Assembly (NCBI GenBank): GCA_036638975.1
Contig: JAVWJP010000025.1
Coordinates: forward strand, 1 to 18,849
Origin: JAVWJP01 sp036638975
GTDB taxonomy: Bacteria; Bacillota; Clostridia; Oscillospirales; Ruminococcaceae
Length of the DNA: 18,849 bases
Direction: 5' to 3'
Both the position numbers and the translations under genes were made by a program. Below, in pieces: positions 5,840 through 13,190 of this stretch (its first letter is position 1; each line of letters starts with the position of its first letter). The notes under the pieces are model-generated. The model was given only the letters and a program-made list of their open reading frames with translations. It did not search any database and was not told the DNA's origin.

Positions 5840-7450
5840 CTATTTTATCTCCGCCTGTGTACCCGCCTCGCTCAAAAGCTTTGTCAAATCGTCCATAGGG
5901 TCGTCTTCATCTTTTATGACAGGCTCACTGCGCTTATATGGGCCAAGGCGATATTTTCTGCCTGTTTTCGCAAAGATAGCATCGCGCAAGGTAGTTTTTG
6001 AAACCTCACTTTGACGTATAAGAGTAAAAAACAGCTTATCATTACAGTCTATAAGGCAAATATCGCCGTGCAAGTAAGCCGTTGAGCCGCGCAGAGTGCC
6101 TGTAAGAGCAGGGTTTGTTTTGTTAAGCAGTGCCAAAACCTCGTCCCAGCCGTCAAATGGCTTTTCTTCGCCGCTTTCCGGCTCATCTTGTGCCTCCGGA
6201 ATGGGCTTTATGTCAGATGCTTTTTTTACGGCTTTTTTAGCTTCTTTTTGCAAAATGACCTTTTCATCTGCCAACGCCGCAGCGGGTTGGCTTAACGCAA
6301 CGCCGCCTGACCTCACCGCCGCCTCAAGCTTTTCTATTCGCTCCAAAAGCGACTGCGGAGTGGTATCTAAGCTTGGGTTACAAAGGCGAATGATAGCCAT
6401 TTCAAGCTCTGTCCTGCGGTTTTGAGAACGGCTCATGCGCCCCAGCGCTTCTTGTAAAACAGTAAGCCCGCAAAGTATAGCCGACATTTTAATAAGCCCT
6501 TGCTGCTCCTTTAGCTTTTCCATTTCTTCAGGCAAAGCGACGATAAGCTCCTCGGGCTTTGTTGCCGATTTTAATATCATAAGATTACGAAAATGAGAGA
6601 TAAGCTCCTCACATAAGCGCTCTAAGTCTATACTTTGAGTATAAAGTTCGTCAATTATTGCTAAACTAGCGCCTGTATCGCCCTGTGCTATTGCAGAAGT
6701 AAGGCGAAACAAATGCCCATGCCCCGCAAGCCCTGCCGCCTGCGCAACAATCCCTGCATCAATGTTTTTGCCATGTGAAGCGCAAAGGTCCAAAAGCGAA
6801 AGTGCGTCACGCATAGCACCGTCAGAGAGCCTTGCCGTAAGCAGTGCCGCCTCCGGCGTAAGCGTAAGCCCCTCGCGCCCAGCAATGTCTGTAAGCCGCG
6901 CGGCTATAACGTCGCCGGCTATACGCCTAAAGTCGAAGCGCTGACAGCGCGAAAGTATAGTAGCGGGTATTTTGTGCACCTCTGTCGTAGCAAGAATAAA
7001 CAAAACGTGCTCAGGCGGCTCCTCCATTATTTTTAAAAGAGCGTTAAAAGCACCTGTCGAAAGCATATGTGTTTCATCAATAATATAAACACGTTTTTTG
7101 CACTGCGCGGGCAAAAAGTATGCCTCCTCGCGCAATTGACGAATATTATCCACACCGTTGTTGCTGGCGGCATCAATTTCGGTTACATCTAAAATAGCTC
7201 CGTCATCAACGCCCTTGCAAATTTCACATTCACAGCAAGGGTTGCCGTCCTTTGTGTGCAGGCAGTTTACAGCCTTTGCAAGTATTTTGGCACAGGTGGT
7301 TTTGCCCGTCCCCCGCGAGCCTGTAAATAAATATGCGTGAGAGGTTTTTCCGCTTTCAACTTCGTTTTTAAGCGTTGTCGTTATGTTTTCCTGCCCGACA
7401 ACATCGGTGAATGTAAGCGGACGATATTTGCGATATAATGCTTGATACAT
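5840..7450 (-). CDS. dnaX: DNA polymerase III subunit gamma/tau (DnaX)
   Basis: DnaX is the ATPase of the clamp loader and joins it to the polymerase. I start at 7450, 'MYQALYRKYRPLTFTDVVGQ', with GGAGG upstream; the longer frame to 7525 would run into the SRP RNA. The 536 residues show Walker A GSRGTGKT (about 44-51), the zinc-binding cysteines in 'NPCCECEIC', Walker B 'VYIIDETHML' (DETH rather than the common DEVH/DEAH), the arginine-finger loop 'LSRCQRFDFRR', and domain III to about residue 365. A Lys/Glu-rich linker and a C-terminal domain ending 'DPMDDLTKLLSEAG' follow. A possible frameshift site lies at codons 408-410. It is expressed behind the SRP RNA promoter, followed by ybaB and recR. 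Confidence 0.96.
   Translation of the reverse strand: MYQALYRKYRPLTFTDVVGQENITTTLKNEVESGKTSHAYLFTGSRGTGKTTCAKILAKAVNCLHTKDGNPCCECEICKGVDDGAILDVTEIDAASNNGVDNIRQLREEAYFLPAQCKKRVYIIDETHMLSTGAFNALLKIMEEPPEHVLFILATTEVHKIPATILSRCQRFDFRRIAGDVIAARLTDIAGREGLTLTPEAALLTARLSDGAMRDALSLLDLCASHGKNIDAGIVAQAAGLAGHGHLFRLTSAIAQGDTGASLAIIDELYTQSIDLERLCEELISHFRNLMILKSATKPEELIVALPEEMEKLKEQQGLIKMSAILCGLTVLQEALGRMSRSQNRRTELEMAIIRLCNPSLDTTPQSLLERIEKLEAAVRSGGVALSQPAAALADEKVILQKEAKKAVKKASDIKPIPEAQDEPESGEEKPFDGWDEVLALLNKTNPALTGTLRGSTAYLHGDICLIDCNDKLFFTLIRQSEVSKTTLRDAIFAKTGRKYRLGPYKRSEPVIKDEDDPMDDLTKLLSEAGTQAEIK
6176..6227 (-). promoter_or_regulatory. Candidate -1 frameshift site in dnaX
   Basis: The heptamer A AAA AAA (6221-6227) is read in frame as GTA AAA AAA at codons 408-410. 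After a -1 slip the ribosome would read AGC ATC TGA and stop, giving a 412-residue product ending in S-I. This resembles the E. coli gamma form in place and size (431 residues). Downstream, TTCCGG/CCGGAA (6196-6201 with 6176-6181) can form a 6-bp stem, but its 19-base distance from the heptamer is longer than usual, and no clear internal ribosome-like stimulator lies just upstream. RNA polymerase slippage on the A7 run would be an alternative route. Confidence 0.45.
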
Positions 7451-7508
7451 TTTACCTAAACCTCCCCGCCGGTATAAAGATAATAAAATAGACACGGCTG
7501 TAGCTGCT

Positions 7509-7630
7509 CTGTCATACGGGTACACAGGTTACCTGCGGCGCACAAAGACTGCCGCTTAATGCTGCTCGGTTCCCCGCCTGACATGGTTCACGGCGCTCCG
7601 TCGCACAGGACCCGCATACTCGCATGACAG
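7509..7630 (-). ncRNA. ffs: Signal recognition particle RNA (small bacterial type)
   Basis: This is the RNA scaffold for Ffh, which targets nascent membrane and secreted proteins. The minus strand carries the conserved domain IV elements GGGTCCTG, TGAACCATGTCAGG, then GGAA and AGCAGCATTAAG, closing with GCCGCAGGTAACCTG. These match the core of the Bacillus subtilis scRNA closely. CTGTCAT and ATGACAG close the helix at the ends given. A further perfect 8-bp pairing, 7647-7654 with 7487-7494, suggests the transcript or its precursor spans about 7487-7654. No Alu domain is visible, so it is the short form. Position just before dnaX is the usual Firmicute arrangement. Confidence 0.92.
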
Positions 7631-7678
7631 AACAATTACGAAGCCCTGTCTATTCTATTTAAAAAACTTAGCTTATTT

Positions 7679-7707
7679 ATTATAATGCCAAATGCCGCAA
7701 TAAGCAA
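7679..7707 (-). promoter_or_regulatory. Promoter of the SRP RNA-dnaX operon
   Basis: TTGCTT (7702-7707) and TATAAT (7679-7684) are spaced by 17 bases on the minus strand. Initiation near 7672 would begin about 18 bases before the outer SRP RNA helix. It starts within a few bases of the degV stop, so the operon is transcribed separately from degV. Confidence 0.8.
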
Positions 7708-7710
7708 GCG

Positions 7711-8598
7711 TTATTTGCCCTCGTGCCTGTTTTTGCCCAAAAAGAATATTGCTATTGTGCCGGGGCCGGAATGTGCGCCTATAGAAGGTGCAACGTAGTT
7801 AAACATGAAGCTTTTTATATGATATTTCTTTTTAATTTCATCGGCGCAAAATTGTGCTTCGTCAAGACAATCTCCGTGAGATATAAAGACAACTTCATTC
7901 GTCATGCCCTCCATTTTGTCACCCATGCGCTCCACCAGGTTTAAAATAGATTGCTTCCTGCCGCGCACCTTGCCCATTGGAACAAGCTTTCCTTCTTCAT
8001 TGACATACATTACAGGCTTTATGCCAAGCATAGTGCCGACTACTGCGGTGGCCTTAGAAACACGCCCGCCGCGGTAAAGGTGGTTTAAATCTTCTACAGT
8101 AAAGTAGTGTATAAAGTTTTGCTTATGCCCATTTAACCATTCGGCTATCTCGTCTATAGTTTTGCCCTCGCCGCGCATTTTAACGGCGTAATAAACCATA
8201 AGCCCCTCTCCAAGGGACGCCGAAAGAGAATCTATAACTATAATTTTAGCTTCGGGGTAACGCTCGCGCACTTCCTTTGCGCCCATCTCGGCGCTGTTGT
8301 AGCTGCCCGAAAGCCCAGACGAAAAAGCTATATGCAAAACGTCCTTACCGCTCTTTGCTATCGCATCAAAGGAGTCTATACTCTGCTCGGGGTTTACCTG
8401 CATTGTTGTAGGCATCTTCCCCGCGCGCATAAGCTCGTAAAACTCGTGTTGGTCTATAGTTCTGTCATCTGTAAAGCGAGTAACACCGTCCATGGTGTAG
8501 CCAAGCGGCAAAAGGTTTATTTTGTGCTCGTCAATAAAGCTAAACGGTAAATCACCGTTTGTATCTGTACTTATGACTATTTCTCTTGTATTTTCCAT
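7711..8598 (-). CDS. DegV family fatty-acid-binding protein
   Basis: DegV proteins bind a fatty acid in a deep pocket; characterised members (FakB) present it to the kinase FakA for phosphorylation and phospholipid synthesis. The start at 8598 ('MENTREIVISTDTNGDLP') has a GGAG site; a longer in-frame opening to 8682 lies in the leader. The 295 residues show the family pieces 'LPLGYTMDG', 'PTTMQVNPEQ', 'SSGLSGSYNSAEMG' (lipid headgroup-binding Ser), 'YFTVEDLNHLYRGGRVSKA' and 'KPVMYVNEEGKLVPMGKVRGRKQ'. The C-terminal 'APSIGAHSGPGTIAIFF' has the conserved His. No fakA homologue is in the window. It has its own promoter. Confidence 0.92.
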   Translation of the reverse strand: MENTREIVISTDTNGDLPFSFIDEHKINLLPLGYTMDGVTRFTDDRTIDQHEFYELMRAGKMPTTMQVNPEQSIDSFDAIAKSGKDVLHIAFSSGLSGSYNSAEMGAKEVRERYPEAKIIVIDSLSASLGEGLMVYYAVKMRGEGKTIDEIAEWLNGHKQNFIHYFTVEDLNHLYRGGRVSKATAVVGTMLGIKPVMYVNEEGKLVPMGKVRGRKQSILNLVERMGDKMEGMTNEVVFISHGDCLDEAQFCADEIKKKYHIKSFMFNYVAPSIGAHSGPGTIAIFFLGKNRHEGK

Positions 8599-8710
8599 AA
8601 AATGCTCCGTTCCGCCGCTTCGCACCGGCACAAATAATACTTCAAAACATTTTATCACGCGAAGTAAGCCAAAAGGCAACAATGTTTTTTGTTATTAACC
8701 GACGTATTCT

Positions 8711-8739
8711 ATTATACTTGATTTTCAATATTTTTTCAA
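8711..8739 (-). promoter_or_regulatory. Promoter of the degV-family gene
   Basis: TTGAAA (8734-8739) and TATAAT (8711-8716) are separated by 17 bases on the minus strand. The -35 box overlaps the stop codon of the upstream PBP gene. Initiation near 8704 gives a leader of about 105 bases before the preferred start. Confidence 0.8.
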
Positions 8740-10334
8740 TGTATATTTTTTATAGAATCGGCTATCTCTTTAAAAACAGGTGCGGCATGAATACTGCCTG
8801 AATCGGCACCCTGTGCCAGCACGACCACACTGTACATAGGCTGTTCTGAGGGGAAAAACCCTATAAACCACGCTTCTACAACCTCGTTTGTTTTTTCGGC
8901 ATCGTAATACCTGCCTGTTTGCGCCGAGCCTGTTTTTCCTCCCGCTCCGCCCTCACTCGGCTTTGCACGCTTTCCGCTGCCTTTTTCTACCACAGTCACC
9001 ATAAGCTCACGTATTGTTTCTGCCGTTTTAGGGCTTATAACCCTGCTTGAGGCAAACGGCACAAGCTCCTCTGCAAGCGCAGTGCCTGTGTCGTCAGAAT
9101 ACCCGCGCACCAAGGTAGGCGCAACAAGCGTACCGCCGTTTGCAAAAACGCTTACCATACGGGCAAGCTGCACAGGCGTTGCCATAAACGAGCCTTGCCC
9201 AAAGCCAAAGTTTGCAAGAGCCGCAGGTCTTTGCAGCTCTGCCGCCGACGGAAGGCTGCCGCCCGCGCTTTGTATACCGTCTGCAAGCTGCACAGGCTTG
9301 CCAAAGCCCATGCTTACCGCTTCTTCGCGCAGTGCCCTTGCGCCCACCCGCCTTGCCAAATTTATAAAATACGGGTTGCACGAAACTTGCAGCGCCCGCT
9401 CGGCATCTACCCAGCCATGCCCCGCACGGTTATTACAATTAAACAACTGTCCGTCCACATCTATATTGCCCTTGCACTCAAATGCACCCGGTTTAATTCC
9501 GTTTTCCAGCGCCGCCGCCATAACAACAAGCTTAAAGCCCGAACCCACATTAAATGGTGCAAATGCCTTATTAACAAAAGGCGTGTCTTTTTGTGTAAGC
9601 GCCGCCGCAACATCATTCGGGTTAAACTCGGGCAGGCTTACCACTGCGCGAAGCTCACCTGTATGGCAATCCATAACCACCACAGCTCCCTTGCCGTTAA
9701 GATATCTGCGCGCCGCACCCTCGGCTATTTTTTGTATTCTTTCATCTATACACAGCACCAAACCGCGCCGCGCTGTTTTTATGGTGTCTGTCACAGTCGG
9801 CTTTTCTCCTTCAAGCCCGCGCCCAGTTGCGTCCACACGGTAACGCACCTGTGCAGCTCCTCCGTTTTTACGTAAAAAGTCATCATATGCCTGCTCAAGC
9901 CCGCAAACGCCCGCTCCATCTCTCAAATGCCCTATTACATGGACGGCAACAGGTGTTTTACCATAGCGCCGCGGTATGCTAAAGGCTGTAACTCCGCCGC
10001 CGCTTTCCACCGCCTCGTCCGTCTTAATAAGCATAGGCTTTTGGCTCTCCAGCGCAGCTAAAAACTGCTCACTTGGCAAAAGCCTTTGCAGCAATGCGGC
10101 GCTTTGAGGGCTTGGCAGCACTGCGGCATAAAAAGCGCTTTCGCGGTTTACAAGCGGCGACATATTGCAGTCGTATATCATAGCGCGTATTTTTGCAACC
10201 TCCAGCGTATAAGTGCTTTGGCGCTTCGCCACCTGCGCCATGTTGTCGCCCCCGCTTACCAAAAGCACACGGTAATAAACCACCGTAAAAAGCATAATAA
10301 ATGTACAAAAAACACATACAACACGTTTAGCCAA
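8736..10334 (-). CDS. Class B penicillin-binding protein (transpeptidase)
   Basis: This enzyme cross-links peptidoglycan stems outside the membrane. A single N-terminal membrane segment ('VCVFCTFIMLFTVVYYRVLL') is followed by a short non-catalytic domain and a transpeptidase domain. The three active-site motifs are present: S265-G-F-K268, S318-C-N320 and K467-T-G469. There is no glycosyltransferase domain and no PASTA repeat. At 532 residues it is shorter than typical FtsI/SpoVD, so assignment to division, elongation or sporulation is not possible from sequence alone. I prefer a TTG start at 10334, 5 bases after GAGAGGTG, over GTG at 10349, which has no ribosome site. A hairpin covers this start region. 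Confidence 0.9.
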   Translation of the reverse strand: MAKRVVCVFCTFIMLFTVVYYRVLLVSGGDNMAQVAKRQSTYTLEVAKIRAMIYDCNMSPLVNRESAFYAAVLPSPQSAALLQRLLPSEQFLAALESQKPMLIKTDEAVESGGGVTAFSIPRRYGKTPVAVHVIGHLRDGAGVCGLEQAYDDFLRKNGGAAQVRYRVDATGRGLEGEKPTVTDTIKTARRGLVLCIDERIQKIAEGAARRYLNGKGAVVVMDCHTGELRAVVSLPEFNPNDVAAALTQKDTPFVNKAFAPFNVGSGFKLVVMAAALENGIKPGAFECKGNIDVDGQLFNCNNRAGHGWVDAERALQVSCNPYFINLARRVGARALREEAVSMGFGKPVQLADGIQSAGGSLPSAAELQRPAALANFGFGQGSFMATPVQLARMVSVFANGGTLVAPTLVRGYSDDTGTALAEELVPFASSRVISPKTAETIRELMVTVVEKGSGKRAKPSEGGAGGKTGSAQTGRYYDAEKTNEVVEAWFIGFFPSEQPMYSVVVLAQGADSGSIHAAPVFKEIADSIKNIH

Positions 10335-10377
10335 AAAAACACCTCTCACAACTAAGCTTTACTACTATTGTGGGAGG
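10333..10377 (-). terminator. Terminator-like hairpin over the PBP ribosome site
   Basis: On the minus strand CCTCCCACAA (10368-10377) can pair with TTGTGAGAGG (10342-10351) with one mismatch and a 16-base loop, followed within two bases by seven T (10333-10339). It stands 20 bases after the purD stop, where a purD terminator is expected. However, the second arm contains the GAGAGG ribosome site and the T-run runs into the TTG start of the PBP gene, so the same structure would mask PBP translation in read-through RNA. Confidence 0.6.
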
Positions 10378-10397
10378 CTTTTACAATATTTATACAG

Positions 10398-11696
10398 TTA
10401 TTTTTTACAGCTGAGCGCCGCCGCGCCTATGTCCTTACGAAAGTGCTTCTTTGCAAAGTTTATCTTATCCGCGCCCTCATATGCCGCTTTAAGTGCCCCT
10501 GTTAAACTTTTGCCAACGGCGGCAACACCCAGAACACGCCCGCCGGCTGTTTTATACACACCGTTTTTGCACACGGTGCCCGCATGATACACAGTCACAC
10601 CGCCTAATTGTCCGTTTGCATCAAGCCCCGTTATGTCAAAGCCTGTTTCGTATTTTTGCGGGTATCCGCCGCTTGCCAGCACTACGCACGCCGCCGCACC
10701 CTCGTGCCATACAGGTTTAACCTCCGCAAGGCGCTCGTCACATACCGCCATAACAAGCTCTAAAAAGTCACTTTTAAGCAAGGGCAAAACCGCTTGGGTT
10801 TCGGGGTCGCCAAAGCGGCAGTTGTACTCTATAACCTTAGCGCCCTGCGGAGTAAGCATAAGCCCAAAGAATATACAGCCTTTAAAGCTTCTTCCCTCGG
10901 CATTCATTGCGTTTACCGTGGGTAAATATATTTTTTTCATACACTCGTCCGCAACAGCCTTTGTATAATAAGGGTTTGGCGCAATAGCACCCATGCCGCC
11001 TGTGTTAAGCCCCTTGTCGTCGTCAAGTGCGCGCTTATGGTCCATTGCCGAAAGCAGTGGGGTTATGACTTTGCCGTCTGTAAGTGCCAGCACCGAAACC
11101 TCGGGTCCCGTTAAAAACTCCTCTACCACAATACTGTTGCCGGAGGCCCCAAAAAGCTTTTGCTCCATAATAGAACGCACACCCGCCGCCGCTTCGTCCC
11201 GGCTTTCTGCTATTATAACGCCCTTACCCAACGCCAAACCATCGGCTTTTATAACAATAGGGAACTCGTCCTTTTTTTCAATATAAGCTATTGCCTTGTC
11301 GGCAGAAGTAAAGCACTCGCAGGAGGCTGTCGGTATATTGTATTTTTGCATAAGCTTTTTAGAAAACACCTTGCTGCCCTCTAAAGCAGCCGCGTTTTTT
11401 CGCGGCCCAAACACCTTAATTCCATGCTCCTCCAGTACATCTGTCAGACCTGCCACAAGAGGGTCATCAGGCGCTACAAAAACAAGGTCTATACCGTTCT
11501 CTACCGCAAATTCTACAATTTTGTCTATATCTGCGGGCATAATAGGCACACAGCTTACTCTTTGCCTGTACTGCCCCACCGCAGCTATACCGCCGTTGCC
11601 GCAGGCACAAAAAATCTCATCTGCAAGCGGGCTTTTGGCAAGGCTGCGTACTATAGCGTGCTCTCGCCCACCCCCGCCTACTACTAATATCTTCAT
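10398..11696 (-). CDS. purD: Phosphoribosylamine-glycine ligase (GAR synthetase)
   Basis: PurD catalyses the second step of purine synthesis, joining glycine to phosphoribosylamine with ATP. I start at 11696 ('MKILVVGGGGREHAIV') behind GAGGTG; an ATG four codons earlier lacks spacing. The 432 residues show the N-terminal Rossmann signature 'GGGGREHA', the ATP-grasp parts 'FPIVIKADGLALGKGV' and 'VEEFLTGPEVSVLALTDG', 'LNTGGMGAIAPNPY', and the metal-binding 'VIEYNCRFGDPETQAVLPLL'. The C-terminal domain ends normally. It follows the AICAR transformylase gene by 49 bases on the same strand, so the two form a partial pur cluster; the other pur genes are not in the window. Confidence 0.97.
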   Translation of the reverse strand: MKILVVGGGGREHAIVRSLAKSPLADEIFCACGNGGIAAVGQYRQRVSCVPIMPADIDKIVEFAVENGIDLVFVAPDDPLVAGLTDVLEEHGIKVFGPRKNAAALEGSKVFSKKLMQKYNIPTASCECFTSADKAIAYIEKKDEFPIVIKADGLALGKGVIIAESRDEAAAGVRSIMEQKLFGASGNSIVVEEFLTGPEVSVLALTDGKVITPLLSAMDHKRALDDDKGLNTGGMGAIAPNPYYTKAVADECMKKIYLPTVNAMNAEGRSFKGCIFFGLMLTPQGAKVIEYNCRFGDPETQAVLPLLKSDFLELVMAVCDERLAEVKPVWHEGAAACVVLASGGYPQKYETGFDITGLDANGQLGGVTVYHAGTVCKNGVYKTAGGRVLGVAAVGKSLTGALKAAYEGADKINFAKKHFRKDIGAAALSCKK

Positions 11697-11745
11697 AAGA
11701 CACCTCATTAAATAAATTTATATGTGCCGATTCGGCAATGAAAAG

Positions 11746-12921
11746 TTAATGATGAAACAACCTTACGCCCGTAAATGCCATAGCTATTTTGTATTTGTTG
11801 CACACCTCTATAACATTATCGTCACGTATAGAGCCGCCCGGCTGTGCTATGTACTGCACACCGCTGCGGTGCGCACGCTCTATATTATCGCCGAACGGGA
11901 AGAACGCGTCAGAGCCCAATGACACTCCGCTTGCGGTTTTAAGCCACTCTGCCTTTTCATCGCGGGTAAGAACCATCGGCTTTTCTGTAAAGAACTGCTG
12001 CCAAGCACCGTCTGCCAAAACGTCCTCATAATCGTCCGATAAATAAACATCTATGGTATTATCCCTGTCAGGACGGCGGATATCGGCTTTAAAAGGCAAG
12101 CTAAGCACCTTTTCGTGCTGCCTCAAGTACCATATATCAGCCTTGTTGCCTGCAAGCCTTGTACAATGTATGCGGCTTTGCTGCCCCGCACCCACACCAA
12201 TTACAGCCCCGTTTTTGGTGTAGCAAACAGAGTTTGACTGTGTGTATTTTAAGGTGATAAGCGCCAGTATAAGGTCTTGCATTGCGGCTTTGGGTATGCT
12301 TTTGTTATCGGTAACAATATTCGCAAAAAGACTGCTGTCTATTTTAAGCTCGTTGCGCCCCTGCTCAAAGCTTATTCCAAAAACGTCCTTGTGCTCTATG
12401 GGCATCGGGGTATAATTTTTGTCAATCTTAACTATGCTGTAGCTGCCCTTACGTTTTGCACTGAGTATTTGCAGCGCTTTTTCTGTATACGCGGGGGCTA
12501 TTATACCGTCCGAAACCTCTCTGCTTATAAGCCTTGCAGTTTGCTCGTCACAAATATCCGAAAGCGCTATCCAGTCGCCGTAGCTCGACATTCTGTCTGC
12601 GCCACGTGCCCTTGCGTATGCCCCCGCCATAGGCGAAAGCTCCAAATCGTCCACAAAATAAATTTTCTTTTCAAGCGGAGAAAGCTTTGTGCCAACCGCC
12701 GCACCTGCGGGGCTTACGTGCTTAAAAGAAGCGGCGGACGGCAGCCCTGTGGCGGCTTTAAGCTCGCTTACAAGCTGCCAACTGTTAAAGGCGTCTAAAA
12801 AGTTAATGTAGCCCGGTTTTCCGCAGAGCACCTCCAGCGGCAATTCGCCCTGTGACATAAAAATACGCGATGGCTTTTGGTTAGGATTACAGCCATATTT
12901 AAGCTCCAGTTCTTTTGCCAT
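11746..12921 (-). CDS. Stand-alone AICAR transformylase (PurH-type domain only)
   Basis: This enzyme transfers a formyl group from 10-formyl-THF to AICAR, the ninth step of purine synthesis. The protein has only the transformylase half of PurH: 391 residues beginning 'MAKELELKYGCNPNQKPSR'. The catalytic 'K67-H68' pair lies in 'SFKHVSPAGAAVG', with 'VGAGQQSRIHCTRLA', 'GSDAFFPFGDNIERA', 'AQPGGSIRDD' and the terminal 'AMAFTGVRLFHH'. The roughly 200-residue IMP cyclohydrolase domain of bifunctional PurH is missing, so another protein must close the ring. Short forms of this kind occur in Clostridia. The start at 12921 is preceded by GGGGA; an ATG five codons earlier has no ribosome site. Confidence 0.93.
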   Translation of the reverse strand: MAKELELKYGCNPNQKPSRIFMSQGELPLEVLCGKPGYINFLDAFNSWQLVSELKAATGLPSAASFKHVSPAGAAVGTKLSPLEKKIYFVDDLELSPMAGAYARARGADRMSSYGDWIALSDICDEQTARLISREVSDGIIAPAYTEKALQILSAKRKGSYSIVKIDKNYTPMPIEHKDVFGISFEQGRNELKIDSSLFANIVTDNKSIPKAAMQDLILALITLKYTQSNSVCYTKNGAVIGVGAGQQSRIHCTRLAGNKADIWYLRQHEKVLSLPFKADIRRPDRDNTIDVYLSDDYEDVLADGAWQQFFTEKPMVLTRDEKAEWLKTASGVSLGSDAFFPFGDNIERAHRSGVQYIAQPGGSIRDDNVIEVCNKYKIAMAFTGVRLFHH

Positions 12922-12976
12922 ATTATCTATCCCCATTCTTAAAATAAGTATTACTTTTACTGCTCATTTGCAATAC

Positions 12977-12999
12977 AAAAAAGCGCTGAATCAAGCGCT
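12977..12999 (-). terminator. Terminator-like hairpin in the purH leader
   Basis: On the minus strand AGCGCT (12994-12999), a 6-base loop, AGCGCT (12982-12987) and a run of six T form a short intrinsic-terminator shape 55 bases before the AICAR transformylase start. No minus-strand gene lies upstream, because the helicase gene diverges. It could therefore act as an attenuator if transcription starts beyond it; a weak candidate is TTGAAG (13036-13041) with TTAAAT (13013-13018), 17 apart. Alternatively it is passed over if the start is at the TTGCAA/TACTTA pair nearer the gene. Confidence 0.45.
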
Positions 13000-13082
13000 G
13001 AACCATACTGTTATTTAACCACAAAACAGCGCCGACTTCAAGTGGCAAACTCAAAGAGAATAAAAGAGATTTTTACTTTATT

Positions 13083-13146
13083 TTGTTTTTTGCGCAATAT
13101 GTGTTATAATACTTGCGATTGACTTTTATTATTATAATTATATAAA
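13083..13146 (+). promoter_or_regulatory. Promoter region of the DEAD-box helicase gene
   Basis: Two sigma-A-like promoters stand in tandem. TTGTTT (13083-13088) with TATAAT (13105-13110) has a 16-base spacer, and TTGACT (13119-13124) with TATAAA (13141-13146) also has 16. The second would start transcription near 13153, about 38 bases before the ATG. The stretch is strongly AT-rich. Confidence 0.7.
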
Positions 13147-13190
13147 CTAAAGCAGAGCGGCAACAAGCTGCTCCAACATAAAGGAGTTCC

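Noticed and set aside
7451..7525. N-terminal extension of dnaX
   Set aside because: The extra 25 codons overlap the end of the SRP RNA, do not match DnaX N-termini, and the ATG at 7450 has a GGAGG site.
9082..9843. Plus-strand frame of 253 codons
   Set aside because: It is antisense to the PBP transpeptidase domain, whose motifs are intact; the long frame is a composition effect.
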